Below are positions 22,202 to 33,509 of a stretch of 64,000 nt of DNA, piece after piece. The notes under the pieces are model-generated. The model had not been told where the DNA came from, searched no databases, and saw only the letters and a program-made list of their open reading frames with translations. The first letter of the stretch is position 1. Every line of letters starts with the position of its first letter. Origin of the DNA: Rhizodiscina lignyota (Eukaryota; Ascomycota; Dothideomycetes; Aulographales; Rhizodiscinaceae); the NCBI GenBank assembly GCA_010015805.1, contig ML978131.1, positions 248,001 to 312,000 on the forward strand, given 5' to 3'. The translations under genes were made by a program, and so were the position numbers.

Positions 22202-22337
22202 CCTCCCTTCAGTATGCACGACAAAACGAGCATTTGGAAAAAGCAAATCTTGATCCACTGCAGTTCTGACCTTTGTTTCATTAAAGCTGCAATTCTCGCA
22301 TTCAAAAAGATTAATATCTTCAATTCATAACGTCAAA

Positions 22338-22787
22338 ATGCTTACCAAGATGCTCATCGTTGGACTTGCTGCTGCAACGACAGCGGTTGCTACCGGAACC
22401 GCGACATTTACACTGTACAGCGGTAAGTAATAGGTAGTTCCAAACCGACAGTTACCCTAAGCTATTGCAGCACAGAGCTAATAGTGCGCTTCTCAAGAGC
22501 CAAATTGCGGTGGCAGCGTGGTCGAGACAGCGAATCTTGGAGAGCTGGACACTCCTCACTTTCCCAAAAACGGCCAGACGTTCGCATCGTGCAGGGTCAC
22601 GGACGTCTCACAATCTCTCCTTGGCCTGAGCCCGCCTGTCCACGGCTCAATCGAGACTTCGAATCAGTGCTGCGAGACTACGTTCAAGCTCACGAACAGC
22701 AACCCCGGCTGTAACAACTTGGATAATGCGGGGATCTTTACGCTCACGAACAAGGGCCCGGCTCTGGGTTCGCAGTGTCTCTGTTGA
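22338..22787 (+). CDS. Small secreted cysteine-rich protein, effector-like (124 aa)
   Basis: Exon 1 is 22338..22422 and exon 2 22498..22787; the 75-bp intron starts GTAAGT, contains GCTAAT and ends CAAG, phase 1. The protein begins with a clear signal peptide (MLTKMLIVGLAAATTAVATG). The mature ~104 residues carry seven cysteines: EPNCGG, FASCRV, NQCCET, NPGCNN and the terminal QCLC. No known domain is visible. Small size, a secretion signal and many cysteines are the usual marks of fungal effectors or small apoplastic proteins. The seventh, unpaired Cys is worth noting; it may pair between chains or stay free. A TATA box and an isolated position fit a separately regulated gene. Confidence 0.75.
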
Positions 22788-24328
22788 TTCATATACTTCG
22801 CTCAAGCAGCGGTTTCTGGGACATGAAGTGAGTGTGCGCAGGTGGCCGACAGGGATCTGTGATAGCAAAAGGACACTACACACACATTTCCTTGCCTAGC
22901 TAGTGCAAGAGCAAGAATAAAGGATTAATTTCTCGTAGAAAAGAATCACTACCCTCAGTTATTGACACTAGTCGAAGCCCTCATCCTTGTCTCCGCTCAC
23001 CAGGACGGTTCGTTTGGATGCTGTCGGCTACAAACACACCCTCAGTTGCCTTCGGATGCACCTTGGCGAACCCTTGTTCAACTGGAATCGTGGCCAGCCA
23101 AAGCAGTCGTGATAAAAGGAGCTCTCTTTCGTATTGCTCAACCAGAGTGCGATGTCCCGAAAATGCAGTCCCTAACGCTACAGGCTAGCTCTTGATGTTA
23201 AACTCGAGTGCCAAGTAAACGGTCCGCTGTGTAGCGGTACACGGTAGGAACTTTCACATGCTTGTATTTGACATCTTCTCAGTCTTGGGTCACTGCTTTC
23301 GAAGAGGGGGCGCTTTCACATATTAAACTGGGCTCCAACAACAAGCTCAATCTCGGCAGAAAGCAAAGCCACCTCCACTCAACCTCTCAGTCTGCACGAT
23401 TTAGACATGTATTAGTAGGAAATTTATCCAGAAGTTCGCGATACATCATCATTGCCAGAGGGAAAGGCCAACAACGACTACCGTGGAGATACCTCGTGTC
23501 AAACCGACCACAACGGATGTACGCAACACCCGTAGACGAGCTGCGACATCGCTCTCGATACTGAAGAGAGTGGCCTCTCTCAGCGCAGACGGTTGAATTT
23601 ATATCGTAACCTTATAGCCGAGTACGACATAATTTGTTAGTTTCCTGTGAGATAAAAGCAAATTTGCTTGCTTACCACGGCGTCTTATTTGCGGGACCTA
23701 TTATACATCTACTTCTAGCCAAGTCTGGAGCATCGTCTCACCCAAAGCCTCGCCATTTTGCTCGCTTTGGGCTCGTCTAAACTGGGCGACGCACGAAATG
23801 CGATGAATGCGGCAAGTCTGTGCTGGGCCGTGGGGAAATGTGAGGGCGTGCCTGTCACGCTTCCCAGGAATCACCCTCGCTCGCCATCAACTCCGCGCTA
23901 AGATTCGGAAAGCGGCCGTTCCGCTCAATGAGGGAGACCTTGACACTCTCACTCGAAGATAGCGCCCGCTGAGAGGAGATGTGACCGCCACCTCGTTCAA
24001 GGCTAAGTCAATTACCCTTGATTCGCTTGTGCGACGTCTCTGTATTACTTAAGGGCGTTAAGAGCGCCGCTTGTGAAACACGTTCTGTTGGTTAGGTTCG
24101 CGGATCTGTTTCGCCTTTGCCGCTTTGACGTGTGCGACAGCCCTTCAAAGAGGCGACGTCGAGCCTCCAAACACTCCTCTATTTCTGTTCTCGCTTCTTT
24201 GCTTTCATGTTCGAGTCGTTGTACATAGTTTGATCTCATCATCGTTCCATCAATTCGTCTCTGGAGACGGTTTGGGACCTCTCAATTGCGACAGCTGATC
24301 ACCAGGTACCGTTGGAGTGAGCTTCACG
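22788..24328. other. Intergenic (1.5 kb), no gene recognised
   Basis: The frame at 23262-23564 and other short ones have no recognisable content. The right end should contain the P450 promoter. Confidence 0.5.
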
Positions 24329-26333
24329 ATGAAGCTCATAATCCCACTGCTCCTGTTCGTGGCATACACAGCATACAAGACCTACCTCTACGCTTCCAAG
24401 CTCTACCGTAATCTGCTAGATGCCCGTCGCTCTGGCATTCCATACATCGTCGCGCCTGTCTGGCCGATAAATCGACTATGGCTCGCACTCGAACCGCTGC
24501 TAATGCCCTACCTTCGAAAGATGCCCTTCATTCGCGATAAGCCATGGCTCATGGTGTCTTCCGGCGACTGGATCTGGCAAGAGCGCTACGGCGCCTTTGA
24601 GAAGCTCGGCGATACCTTCATGATTGTCACGCCCCGCTACAACGCCATCTACACCGCTGAGGCGGAGGTCATCAATCAGATCACGACGAGGCGCAACGAC
24701 TTTCCCAAGCCGATCCAGGTGTATGGCACATTGGATCTGTATGGCAAGAATGTGGTCACATCGGAGGGTAGCGAGTGGAGGCGACATAGGAAGATTACCA
24801 GCCCGCCGTTCACGGAGAAGAACAACCACCTCGTCTGGAACGAGTCACTATACCAAGCGTCGAATATGGTCACACAATGGGTTGGGAAGGATGGTAAGGC
24901 AGGCAAGACGTGGGATAACATATCGACGGATGCGATGCGGTTAAGTCTGCACGTTATCAGTCGCGCTGGGTTCAACGTTCGATGCTTGTGGCCTGGCGTT
25001 GACGATGACGACGAACAGGCTTTGAAGGAGGGTGCTATGAGCACGGCGATCATACCGGAGGGGCATGAGATGAGCTATGTTGAGAGCATGAGCACAATGT
25101 TGCACAGGATTATTGTCGTTTTGATTTGTCCTGATTGGTTAATGAGTATGAGCACAATGTATCCGCTGAATTTTTCTTTTCCGCTAACAGCTTCCAGAGT
25201 ATTTCCCTTCCGATTTCCTGAAAAAGGCACGCTTGGCATACTTTGAGTGGGGCCGCTACATGAAGGAGATCTACCAGTCCAAATTCGATGCGCTCAAGAA
25301 AAGCGCCGGTACCAACGCTGATGAGAAACTCGACCTCATGGGCGCAATGATCAGCAGCTCTGGCCTCTTAGACGACGACGCAACGAAAGCGCCTACTGGT
25401 TCCGGCCTCAGTGAGTCCGAGATTCTCGGAAACTCATTCGTTTTCATGCTTGCTGGCCACGAAACCGCCGCAAACACGATTACTCATGCGCTCTACTTCT
25501 TGGCAATGAACCCTGGCACGCAGCAACGTCTGCAGAAGGAGATCGACGACATCTTCGGCGGCAGGCCAATTAGCGAATGGAACTACGACCGCGATCTGAA
25601 CCCGCTATTTGGCGGTCTTGCAGGTGCGATCATGAATGAGACGCTCCGCGTCATTCCACCCGTCGTCATCATTCCAAAGTCGAACTTCAAGTCGGGTGAC
25701 CAGAAACTCACGGTTGGAGGTAAAGAGGTGATTGTGCCAGACAACACATACATTGGACTCTGCGCCGCAGGTGTCCAGCGAAACCCAAAGTACTGGCCAC
25801 ATGGCCCTGCGCGATCTGCTGAGGACGGCGGCCCAATGCACCCGAAGAGCAACCTCGACAATGATCTGGAGGAATTCAAGCCCGAGCGCTGGTTGCTTGA
25901 TCCGAATGCGAAGCCATTGGAAGAGACTTCGGACGACGAGAAGGCAAGGAAAGAGGCGGAGGCGATGGGCGTGAACACCGCGCCTGATACGGCAAACACC
26001 CTCTTCCGGCCACCCAAAGGTGCTTACGTGCCATTTTCCGAGGGCTACCGTGCATGCTTAGGTAGACGGTTTGCACAGGTGGAGATTCTGGCGACGCTTG
26101 CGGTTATCTTTTCCCAATACAGCGTTGAGCTTGGCGTGGAGGATTGGGCGGACGACGAGGAGGTTGAGAAGATGGGAGAGAAGGAGCGCAAAGATGTGTG
26201 GTTGAAGGCGAGGACGGAGGCGGAGAGGAAGGTGAGGGATTGCATGGGCACGATCATTACCCTCCAACTGCGGAAGGGCAAAATCCCTATGCGCTTTGCC
26301 AAGCGGGGAGAAGAGAAATTTATGTTTGCATGA
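24329..26333 (+). CDS. Cytochrome P450 monooxygenase (650 aa)
   Basis: Exon 1 is 24329..25145 and exon 2 25198..26333. The 52-bp intron (GTATGA...TTCCAG, phase 1) restores the typical WLMKYFPSDFLKKA segment; the nearer ACAG acceptor would break the frame. The N-terminus is a membrane anchor (LIIPLLLFVAYTAYKTY). Family motifs in order: I-helix oxygen site MLAGHETAANTITHAL, K-helix ExxR in NETLRVIPP, PERW in FKPERWLLD, and the heme loop FSEGYRACLGRRFAQVE with the ligand Cys. All key residues are present, so it should be an active ER-bound enzyme using NADPH-P450 reductase. It is longer than average because of a loop between ExxR and the heme site. I cannot assign a CYP family or substrate. Confidence 0.92.
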
Positions 26334-26412
26334 AGGAATTGATATATGATCGCCTGGCGAGCGATGTTATCTCTCTTGGATATATACGAGCGTTTCGTTA
26401 AGCGTTGTATGC

Positions 26413-27154
26413 TTACACGTCTGCATTTGCAGGCAGTTTGTCGAAAATCTTGTCTTTCCTCTTCGTTGTTCGCGAAGAGATACCCGGCGGCATGATGAAT
26501 GCGTCGATGAAGTCGTCCATTGTCAATGGCTCGTTGACTGCATTGTACTTTGATATGTAGTGCAGAGATATCACGTAGCTAGTCGAGACTGCAAAGACGG
26601 ATCTGTCAAATCATGTTAAAATCAGCAAAACAGTTCCCGAGTGCTGAAGTCGAAACTTCACGTACTGCAGGATGGTGCCAGAGACGTTGACCCAGATCTC
26701 AGTTGAAGTCAAGGGCTCATGAGGTTGGGCCCCGGCGCCCTCAAGCGGTCTGACGAAATCGAGCGCGCTGATCAATTGTCCGACGTCTAGTACTACAGTG
26801 AACACGAAGGGCGTAATCAAGTCGCGTGTCGGCATGTTTGCATGGAACCTGGCTGCGATTGAGGCCGGGATGATGTAGACCCCGGTGGTGAGGAGGGAGA
26901 GGAAAAGATAGAATGCCCATACTCTGGCATGTGTTAGCAACATTATAGTCACACAGAGCATGTAAGAGCCACGATGGGGAGAAGTGGAAAAGAAAGACGT
27001 ACGGTCCGACCTCGCAGCGAACAGGAAAGTCACACCAAAATATAAGGAACATGAGGACGGCGAACTGAGCGATGATGAGCAGCACTGTGGGAATAGGCCG
27101 CGGGATGGAGAGCGGACGTGGAGTTGAGAGTTGAGAGGGGGATGGTTTCTCCAT
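26413..27154 (-). CDS. Small four-TM membrane protein, unknown function (199 aa)
   Basis: Three exons: 27154..27003, 26923..26666, 26602..26413. Introns of 79 and 63 bp both start GTACGT and join in phase 2. Helices: PTVLLIIAQFAVLMFLIFWC, VWAFYLFLSLLTTGVYIIPA, ITPFVFTVVLDVGQLISALD and VSGTILQSVFAVSTSYVISL, with a short basic C-terminus. No family is recognised. Its 3' end lies only 79 bp from the stop of the convergent P450 gene, so the two 3' UTRs almost certainly overlap. Confidence 0.75.
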
Positions 27155-27897
27155 AATGGAGATATTGGAAAGGCTTTATGAGGGCTTTTGCAATATACAA
27201 AGAAAGCCGTATATTCTGGGAGAGGACTGGATTCGAGAGTGAGGTAAAAAAAAATAAGGGGTTATGGGTGGGGAAAGAAGATCCGGATTGTAACAGCACT
27301 TGGTACCGCAATCAAAACTATGCTGTAGAAGCGCTTGACTCTGGAAACGACAATTACAGAGTAGATATGGTGAAATATTGTCTTAGCGATGGAGACATAG
27401 AACAAAGGCGAGACTGAGCTTGAGAACGAGGACATAAAATGTCCTCACTGTATATACGGCGTCCCGTTACGGTGCGGTGCTTCTACAGATCAGCATTTTC
27501 CCTATTGGCCTCTCACTTCAGACCTCCTCTGTCATGCCTCCATCTCGTTACAGCCACCGCTCTCTACAAATTGATCAAAATAGTAACCTATTATGATATA
27601 TATTATACACCAACACATGGTCGCATTCTGCCACTGATGGAATCTCGCTTGTTTGCAGAAGAAGCAATGCATCTGTGCCCTGTCTTGCTTACGGTGGCTG
27701 AATGTCGCCCATTGGATGCGAAATGTGGGACCATGATTCAGGGCTGACCTATGTAGCGTTCTGGCCATACGAGAAGGAACTTGAGATGTATAAAGAGCAG
27801 GTGTTGGAACTACGTTCCTTGACAATCATATTGCCCCTTACGTCCTTTCTGGGGTCTCTTACTTCCTTGATAAGCCTCCCCAAGGAGCCTTATCGGG
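27155..27897. other. Divergent intergenic region
   Basis: No supported coding region. It should hold promoters of the leftward four-TM gene and the rightward DUF1772-like gene. Confidence 0.5.
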
Positions 27898-28561
27898 ATG
27901 GCTACGATATCGCTGAAAGAAGTGGCACAGGTCGTTGGCATAGTGTCATCAGGCTTGTTCGCGGGTATTCGTCTCGATATGGATCCTGTGAACTATGCTA
28001 ACCTCCTGTATTCAGGGTACACATATTCACTGTCAGATGCAGCACTTCCAGGCATTCTGGATGCGTCAGAAGACACGATGTGCCGTCAATGGAGATACCA
28101 GTATATCAGGGGCTTCTACGTCCGAACCCATGTTCTCTTACTGTTGGACCTGACTTCCATTGAGTGCTGAGACGTCCCAGGCTGCTGTCCCAGCGACATT
28201 AACGAACTTGCTCTCTTGGGGTTATCTCGCATACACTGCCCCGGACTCGTTCAGTCGACAGCTCTTTGTCACAGCTGCAGTGACCACGGGTTCAGGCACT
28301 GTATTTGCTTGGACCGCGCTCCGTGGTTTGAATGGTGCGCTCTCCATCCGCTCTGAGAAGGTATTGGGGCCATACTCACCAAGTCCAAACCTTCCTGCGC
28401 TCACATACAGCAAGAACGAGAGCTGGTCGAAGTCGGTCGAGGGAAAGAGTTCAACGCAAGAACTTTTGCGTCAGTGGATAAAGCTTAACGCATTGAGAGC
28501 GGGCATTCTCGCTCTTGGCAGTATCGTCGGAGCTTATGGCTTGATTGCGCAGCGCCCGTAG
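27898..28561 (+). CDS. DUF1772-like membrane protein, model uncertain at one junction
   Basis: Exon 1 is 27898..27964. Intron 1 (27965..28015, GTATTC...TTCAG, 51 nt) is a multiple of three, so it also reads open. Exon 2 begins 28016 and includes DAALPGILDA and MCRQWRYQYIRGF, the block preceding the second helix in DUF1772/anthrone-oxygenase-like proteins. The last part (to 28561) contains TNLLSWGYLAYTAP, TGSGTVFAWTALRGLNGAL and a final helix LRAGILALGSIVGAYGLIAQ. Joining exon 2 to this part needs either an intron 28120..28171 with a weak GTCCGA donor (giving 186 aa) or an indel in a decaying copy. Family members include non-heme oxygenases of polyketide pathways, but most are uncharacterised. 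Confidence 0.55.
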
Positions 28562-28902
28562 AGGAGTTTTCACTCGATCTCTCGTGGGGACAGTGCCAAG
28601 GCTGAAATCCCTATGTAAGTACCCAAGGAGAGAGTTTGTCAGAGCTCAAGTGCTCCTGTAACTACCATCGATAGAAGAACGGACACCGGAGATTGAACTG
28701 TGCTTTAAATACCACCATTTGCACTCCATCCAGCTTCTCTCCGTCAACAGGAGGTTTAACTTTCTTCTTCTACCACCTCTACTTCTGCTTCGATCAGCAT
28801 CTTCCTTCAAGTTCAATACTTCACACCTCCACGCAAAGAGAACAACGCTCTCCGCTAAACCCTTTGCAGTTACTGCGTATGCCGGAGCAGCCGCATCCTG
28901 CG

Positions 28903-28909
28903 TATAAAA
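28903..28909 (+). promoter_or_regulatory. TATA-like box for the BTB gene
   Basis: TATAAAA lies about 150 bp before the ATG at 29060 on the same strand. Confidence 0.4.
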
Positions 28910-29059
28910 CTTCGGCAAGAAGCTGCAAAGGTCAATTGCGTGCCTACGCCGAGTGAACTCATTTCAACAGCAAGCCTGTTAAAACCTATCAACCTGCACC
29001 GCACTACACACTATCGAACATTAACGTGCTCACCCTCCAAAGGATTCACGCAAATAGCC

Positions 29060-29790
29060 ATGGCTTCAGCAGATCAGGACTACGCTCTCGTGAAAATCTC
29101 AGCGTAAGCATGTTCAGACCGATATGAGCCAACTTGTAATTAACTTGAAGGCAGTGGATGCATCGCCGGCGAGATGCTGACTATTCATGTTGGCACGAAA
29201 GAATCTAAGCACCATAAGACATTCATGGTCCACCGCGACCTGATCTGTGGCAACTCTCCGTTCTTCAAGAATGCCTGTAGTGGGCGCTGGCCAGAAGGAA
29301 AATGTGGAGTTATCGAGCTACCCGCGGACGACAGTAGAGTTTTCGGCTTATTTCTTGAGTACATCTACACCACCGATCCGAACCCATGGATGGCTATCGC
29401 GTCGAGGATATCATCGCTCTTTACATTCAGGCGGACAAGTTTCAGGTGCCGTCACTCAAAGATGCTGTCGTCTCTGCACTGCACGACTACCTCAAGAATG
29501 AATACCTCGGGGATTGGCATCTGAACGCGATTTACAAAGGAACATCGGATAACTCTAAATTGAGGAAGTTGGTTGTGGATGACTTCGTACACCGTTCCAC
29601 GCTGTCTAATGACCCGGATTACGACAGTAGCTGGGCCGAGGAATGCTCCATGGTGCTACTTGACATAGCCCGAGCGACTGCAACCGACCCTTCAGGTGCT
29701 GTGGAGAGTGCTAGGGCGAGGTTCAAATTTGGACCATGCTCTTATCACGAGCATGGTGATGCTGATGTATGTGCAGCCCCTGGGTTCTAA
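29060..29790 (+). pseudogene. BTB/POZ-domain protein with an apparent frameshift
   Basis: Exon 1 is 29060..29103 (MASADQDYALVKIS) and a 51-bp intron (GTAAGC...GCAG) leads to an exon from 29155. The BTB core is clear: LTIHVGTKESKHHKTFMVHR, LICGNSPFFKNAC, FGLFLEYIYTTDP. The continuation of the same fold, DIIALYIQADKFQVPSLKDA and onward to 29790, is in another frame. The switch falls near 29385 and no GT-AG intron there gives the right phase. So it is a recent pseudogene, a sequencing or assembly error, or a truncated expressed protein. Family members in moulds are short BTB-only proteins, often thought to be adaptors; function here is unknown. Confidence 0.65.
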
Positions 29791-30370
29791 AGACATTGGA
29801 CATCGAACGAAGCGAATGGTTGGCAGACACAGACTGAGCTCCAGAACCAGTCCAGAAGCTCCTCTGGTCATTCCGGCATGGTTCGAACTCGAAGTTGGGC
29901 GGGATTGCATTGGGCGGCCTATTGAAGATTTGAACATTTGAAACATGGGAGTTTTCACATACCGAGGAGACAATTTCCCTCATGGAGTTGTTATTTAAGG
30001 GTATCAAATGGAAAGTGGTTTCTGGGTGATCTGCTGCATGTCAAAGACCTTGAGACCTATTGCCTGACGCCTGGTGATGCGCAAGACAACTGGTCTGTGA
30101 GACACCAGGCCCGAAAAGCGGGAGGTAAGGGTTGCATGCGCTCCTCGGCAGAGATAACATGAGGCATTTGAACGGTTCTCGTCCTGGTTAAAGACATATA
30201 TGCTAAATTTCTACATACTTTTAACGATGGTCCTACGTGATGTGAAGTGCGGATTTTGTCCATTCTTTGGCATTACAAATGCCCCGTCGAAGATGACCTT
30301 TCCAAACCCATCCAGTACTCCCAAACCCATTATACTACTGCGGCGCCCGCTTCAAGCATATAGACTCAAA
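29791..30370. other. Convergent intergenic region
   Basis: Holds the 3' flanks of the BTB gene and of the leftward VIT/vWA gene. No other feature seen. Confidence 0.5.
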
Positions 30371-33300
30371 TCACAGCGCCTCCTCAACTGCCTTCATCAA
30401 CGTATCCATCCCCTCCTTTCCAACCTTCTCCTCCAACCAGCCCCTCGCCTTCTCAACCACCAACTCCCAAGCCTCCTTCTCCCCGACCAACTTCTGCTCA
30501 AAATACGCCACCGCCAGCGCTGTCGCAACGGCATTCTTATACCGTGTCTCTTCAGCTCTCGTGTTAGTGTCCCTCAGCTCCGCAAGCTCCGCCTTCGCAA
30601 CGGCGTGCTCGACGTCCTCTTCCAAAACCGCGAGCACGCGGAAGAGCTCGCCGCTCCAGCTCCAGCTGCCCTCGAACGTCTGCAGCGCGATGAGCGCGTC
30701 CAATGGATTCTGCGTGCTCTGAAGCTGCTGAAGCTTGATGGCGCGAAGGCGATATTCTCCCTCTATGTCGTCAATCTCCGCCGAAAATAGGTCGACATGA
30801 TCCGGGCCAGGAGCACTCGCGGGATTGTAGGCCATCGATGCCGCCTGGAAAGGCCCAGCGGATGCCAGCGAGGCACCAGCAAACGCGTTCGGTGTTGCCG
30901 TGAAAGAGGATGCATGCATCGGCGCGCGAGGCACAGGTGCGCGAGGCGTTTGGCTATAAAAGCTCGAAGACTCCCGGCTCTGGAACATGTCGTTTCCCAT
31001 CAGCGGAGTAGCTTCGAAGTTGCTGCTTGGCAGTGTGCTGTCAAAGGGCGAACTGCTGGATGCGAAGCCTCCCCGCCCTACAAACTCTGGATCTTGACCG
31101 TTAAACCGAGCAGCAGACTGAAGTTGCGGCGGTGGCGGGATCGCAGCCGAAGGTCTGAGACGATCAAACATGATTGGTGTGCCGCTAGCACTATTGAAAT
31201 TGACTGCACTAGGTGCGGACTTTCTGGCCAAATTCATCATCTTCTTCTTCTTCGGAGCTGGAGAGCTCCTAGACATCATGAGTGTGTCTAGTGTAGGGTA
31301 TTGCGGCCTCGTTTCACTCATTTCAACGCCAAGCGTTTCTTCGTCAAGAAAGGCGTATTCCTCGCTGTCTTTCATAGCGGTATTCTCCTTGTCGTTCTCT
31401 TCCAGTGCAACAAACGAGCACCATTTGCCGCCGATTTGGAATTGGACGCCCAGTCTCACAGCTTCACGTTCGACCATATCCCCAAAGCGGCCTTCACGTA
31501 CGTCTTTCGGGAGCTTCCCGGTCGTCTCATCCTTGGCGCTGAAGATCCATCCTCTTCCTTCTTCAAGCTCACCGACTGCTTTCTTTGCCGCAAGTTGGTG
31601 GATCGTTTCTCCGGGTTTGTCGAGGACCTGGACAGGGATCTCAAGTTCCAGCGGGATATCTCCATTGGCGCTTGGGCATGTTCCACGGAGCATGACTGAT
31701 GTGGGTGTCTGCGGGTTCGTCTCCGGTGACAGGAGCAGGTACACCGTCGCGCGCGTGAATGGGAACAGTGGCGGAATAACGTTCGGTGCTTGCAACAGCT
31801 TTGGTGTAGCGATGGTCGGAAGGTGGGCGTAACGATCTTGCCCGTCGGTGGACGGTTTGGTTGTTGAAGAATCATCTGCATCTGCGGAGGTGTCGAACAG
31901 CGACATTGGTTTGATTGTCTGCCTCTTGTTAGTCTCCGTGAAAATGCAGCCGAGTATATGAGCTTACCTTTTCTTTCTCAGTTGCCTTTTCTGAGAAATT
32001 AAGATGGATTCTCAGAGAGTCTGCCACCTTTTCGATCACCTCGAAGTCATCAGAACCGGTATTCGCCTCGGCACCGTATTTTACTTCAAGTGTATAGTCT
32101 TTGACGTGTGGCGTAAGCGCAGCCTTGAGCATTCGAACAACTTTGGTGTCAAGACGCTCACTCTCTCCCACAGCCTGTGAAAAGCCATGGCCAGCGCGAG
32201 CAATACCTTCAATGAGAGAATGCGACACTCCATCGCCAATTCCAAGCGTGAAAACGCGGATTGGAGCGCCAGTGCCGCCAATTTCTTGATTCAAGTACTG
32301 GAATAGCTCTTGTTGGTGCCATATTTGGCCGTCCGTGACAAGGAAGACCTCCAGCTCCATGTCCTTGTACCGTCGTTCAAGGGTGTCCTTGATAGGCGCA
32401 AACATTTCCGTACCCCCATAGTTCGAAGAAAATGATTCGACATGTTTGATCGCTTCGTCGAGCGCGCTTTGGCTGTAGCTTTTGCTCTTTGGCCACAGGA
32501 AGTCATGATGAGAGCCGAAGGAGCAGATGTTGAACTTGACGCCAACAGGTAGACTCTTCAAGAAGACCTTGAGCGCCGAGACGAGCGTCCTTATCTTGCC
32601 AGTATCCATACTGCCGCTGCGGTCGCAAATAAAAACGATTTCAGGTCGAGCAGGTGGCAGCGAGAACTTCGGGACCAAAGTGGCCATGAGCGCTCGCTGA
32701 TGCGCGATCGTCGGGTGCGTTTCAAGAATCGCTCTTGGGGTAGCCGTGTCTTTTGCGACAACCTGGAGCACAAAGTCCTTATCGAGCTCCGCGCTCCCTA
32801 AGCTAAGAGTTGCTGAAGCCTTGTTCATTGCCGGGTCGTCGTCCTTTGCTGTTGATATGTTCCCCATGGTAACAGCGATAGGGTGAGATGGGGAGCGCAT
32901 CTCACGAATGAAGGAGCCGTTTTCCAACATTGCGTCCACAGTAATCTGCATGCCGCCTCGGCCTTGTGCCGTAGTTGCACTTCCACCGCAGAGCTCCCCT
33001 GGCAGGCTTCCATATCGCGGAGAGATGGCCGTCGGGATGGTGAAGCGGAGTCCGTCCACTTCGGCATCATGCTTCAGCTCACCAAGGTATGTGATCTCAA
33101 CGATGATACTGGCGCCTGGAGGGACGTTGCCGACTGTTGTGGTGAAGACATCTGATGCATCGGGCAATTGCTCAAGCAGACCAGCGGTCTCACCACGCTC
33201 AACGGCTTCTTTGAAGTCGGCACGAGCACGCTCTTTCTCCTTCACAACACCTTTGATGGTACGGCCATCGATACGACAGCTGAAACCGACGACACTGACG

Positions 33301-33509
33301 CCATCATACAGCGGGAACGTGTAACGCACTTCTTTGATGCCCTTTGCTGATGATGGATTTATGAAAATTTGCTCTAGAGTAGTACGAGAGGTTGATGACA
33401 AGATAGTTGTGTGGGCCTTCAGCTGCACTTGTGGCAAATAGAAGCGACGAGGCTGGCCAAATTGTACACTAGCTGGAAGGAGATAATGGAAGCCACACAC
33501 GTGATCCAT
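30371..33509 (-). CDS. VIT and von Willebrand factor A domain protein (1029 aa)
   Basis: Exon 1 is 33509..31968 and exon 2 31918..30371. The 49-bp intron (GTAAGC...GCAG, phase 0) joins two long frames that would otherwise look like two genes. Residues ~1-140 are the VIT domain (VCGFHYLLP, VRYTFPLYDGVSVVGFSC, VVKEKERARADFKEAVERG). The vWA domain follows with a complete MIDAS: DRSGSM, then YGGTEM and LVTDGQ. The last ~500 residues are less conserved: a beta-rich part, a Ser/Pro-rich linker and a helical end (NPLDALIALQTFEGSWSW) typical of this family. The protein is expected in the cytosol and is related to inter-alpha-trypsin-inhibitor heavy chains and PARP4 C-terminal parts. Its role in fungi is unknown. 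Confidence 0.9.
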
